Shown piece by piece: positions 9,326-10,521 of a stretch of DNA of 10,521 nt. Every line of letters begins with the position of its first letter. Position 1 is the first letter of the stretch. The stretch lies in the NCBI GenBank assembly GCA_013153295.1, contig JAADEV010000129.1, positions 1-10,521 of the forward strand. Direction: 5' to 3'. Origin of the DNA: Aquificota bacterium. GTDB taxonomy: Bacteria; Aquificota; Aquificia; Aquificales; Hydrogenothermaceae. The position numbers were made by a program, and so were the translations under genes. Under the pieces are notes generated by a model. It was not told the DNA's origin, ran no database searches, and saw nothing but the letters and a program-made list of their open reading frames with translations.

Positions 9326-10521
9326 ATGAAAAAGATTATATTTAATGAAAGTGAGATACCTAAGCATTGGTATAACATACTACCAGATTTACCGTCTCCA
9401 CTTGACCCACCACTTGACCCAGAAACAAAAGAACCTATGAACCCGGATAAGCTAAAAGCATTATTCCCAGAAGCGCTAATAGAACAAGAGATGTCTGACC
9501 AGAGATGGATAGAGATACCACCTGAAGTTCTGGAAGTTTACAGTATTTGGAGACCTACGCCGCTTATAAGGGCAACAAATTTAGAGGAATACTTAGATAC
9601 CCCTGCGAAGATATATTATAAATACGAAGGGGTAGCCCCTCCCGGAAGTCATAAACCTAACACTGCAGTTCCACAGGCATACTACAACGCAATGGAGGGG
9701 ATAAAAAAACTAACTACAGAAACAGGGGCAGGACAGTGGGGCAGTTCCCTTGCATTTGCAGGTCAGTATTTTGGTGTTCAAGTTAAGGTTTATATGGTTA
9801 AGGTCAGCTACCACCAAAAACCCTACAGAAGGGTGTTAATGGAAACTTGGGGGGCAGAGGTAATACCAAGTCCCAGCCCATACACAAAATCTGGGAAAGC
9901 GATACTTGAGAAAGACCCTGATAACCCCGGTAGCTTAGGGATAGCAATAAGTGAGGCTGTGGAAGAAGCCCTTGAAAATCCAGATACACATTACTCCCTT
10001 GGAAGTGTTTTAAACCACGTATTACTACATCAAACTGTTATTGGGTTAGAGGCAAAAAAACAACTGGCAAAAGTAAAACATTACCCTGATATTGTTATAG
10101 GTGCTGTTGGAGGTGGAAGTAATTTCGGTGGGCTTGCACTACCATTTATGATAGAAAGGTTAAATGGGGACAGTTGCACCCGTTTTATAGCAGTGGAACC
10201 TGCATCTTGTCCAACTTTAACAGAAGGGGAATATAAATACGACTTTGGCGATACTGTAGGTTTTACACCGCTTATGAAGATGCATACCCTTGGACACGAT
10301 TTTATCCCACCTTCAATACACGCAGGGGGCTTAAGATACCACGGAATGGCACCTATAATCTCAAAGCTGTATAAAGAAGGTTTAATAGAGGCTGTAGCAG
10401 TTCCACAAACGGCTATATTTAAAGCCGCTGTTGATTTTGCAAAAACAGAGGGTATAGTCCCTGCCCCTGAAAGTGCCCACGCAGTTAAGGTAGCTATTGA
10501 CGAGGCTATAAAATGTAGAGA
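9326..10521 (+). CDS. trpB: Tryptophan synthase beta chain, TrpB2 type (3' end outside window)
   Basis: PLP enzyme that joins indole with serine (or O-phosphoserine in some TrpB2 proteins) to make tryptophan. The open frame gives 398 residues and runs off the right edge; the family is about 430-450 residues, so only the C-terminus is missing. It belongs to the TrpB2 group: it has a long N-terminal extension ([15 protein letters not shown], 23-37) and reads [11 protein letters not shown] (131-141), with Trp where TrpB1 has His. The PLP lysine is Lys110 in GSHKPN, the catalytic Glu is Glu132, and the phosphate-binding loop is GGGSN (262-266). HAGGLRYHG and ESAHA are also present. It has its own strong ribosome-binding site 23 bases after hisH and is probably the last visible gene of the tig operon. 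Whether it works with TrpA or alone cannot be seen. Confidence 0.95.
   Translation, partial: MKKIIFNESEIPKHWYNILPDLPSPLDPPLDPETKEPMNPDKLKALFPEALIEQEMSDQRWIEIPPEVLEVYSIWRPTPLIRATNLEEYLDTPAKIYYKYEGVAPPGSHKPNTAVPQAYYNAMEGIKKLTTETGAGQWGSSLAFAGQYFGVQVKVYMVKVSYHQKPYRRVLMETWGAEVIPSPSPYTKSGKAILEKDPDNPGSLGIAISEAVEEALENPDTHYSLGSVLNHVLLHQTVIGLEAKKQLAKVKHYPDIVIGAVGGGSNFGGLALPFMIERLNGDSCTRFIAVEPASCPTLTEGEYKYDFGDTVGFTPLMKMHTLGHDFIPPSIHAGGLRYHGMAPIISKLYKEGLIEAVAVPQTAIFKAAVDFAKTEGIVPAPESAHAVKVAIDEAIKCR

Overview
The window is a densely packed, one-directional stretch of bacterial chromosome. All ten recognisable genes lie on the + strand, and the two ends cut into genes. The organism is most likely a thermophilic bacterium of the Aquificota (Hydrogenothermaceae-like). 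This is inferred from the AT-rich sequence, the heavy use of ATA for isoleucine and AGG/AGA for arginine, the Lys/Glu-rich proteins, and a TrpB2-type tryptophan synthase beta chain. No rRNA marker is present, so the genus cannot be settled from the window.

Region 1 (1-4008) starts with the 3' end of an unrecognised gene that stops at 335 inside the loop of a strong hairpin. It is followed by a tetratricopeptide-repeat protein, seryl-tRNA synthetase (serS) and a short bacterial-type glucose-6-phosphate isomerase (pgi). TPR, serS and pgi are separated by only about 10 bases each, so they probably share a transcript. A plausible intrinsic terminator follows pgi.

Region 2 (4009-4162) is the only real intergenic space. 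It holds that terminator, then an extended -10 promoter and a strong Shine-Dalgarno sequence that launch the next gene set.

Region 3 (4163-10521) is a probable long operon: trigger factor (tig), clpP, clpX and the ribosome-assembly GTPase ysxC/engB, followed directly by trpA, hisH and trpB2. The spacings are -14, +6, +1, 0, -4 and +23 bases. The first half joins the nascent-chain chaperone to the ATP-dependent ClpXP protease and to 50S subunit maturation, a common bacterial protein quality-control cluster. The second half adds amino-acid biosynthesis: tryptophan synthase alpha, the glutaminase subunit of imidazole glycerol phosphate synthase, and a TrpB2 beta chain that runs off the right edge.

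I see no tRNA or rRNA gene, CRISPR array, insertion sequence or phage gene, and no convincing undescribed system. The points most worth a second look are the unidentified gene fragment and hairpin at the left edge, the trpA-hisH-trpB2 arrangement joined to a proteostasis operon, and the degenerate FKBP domain of trigger factor.
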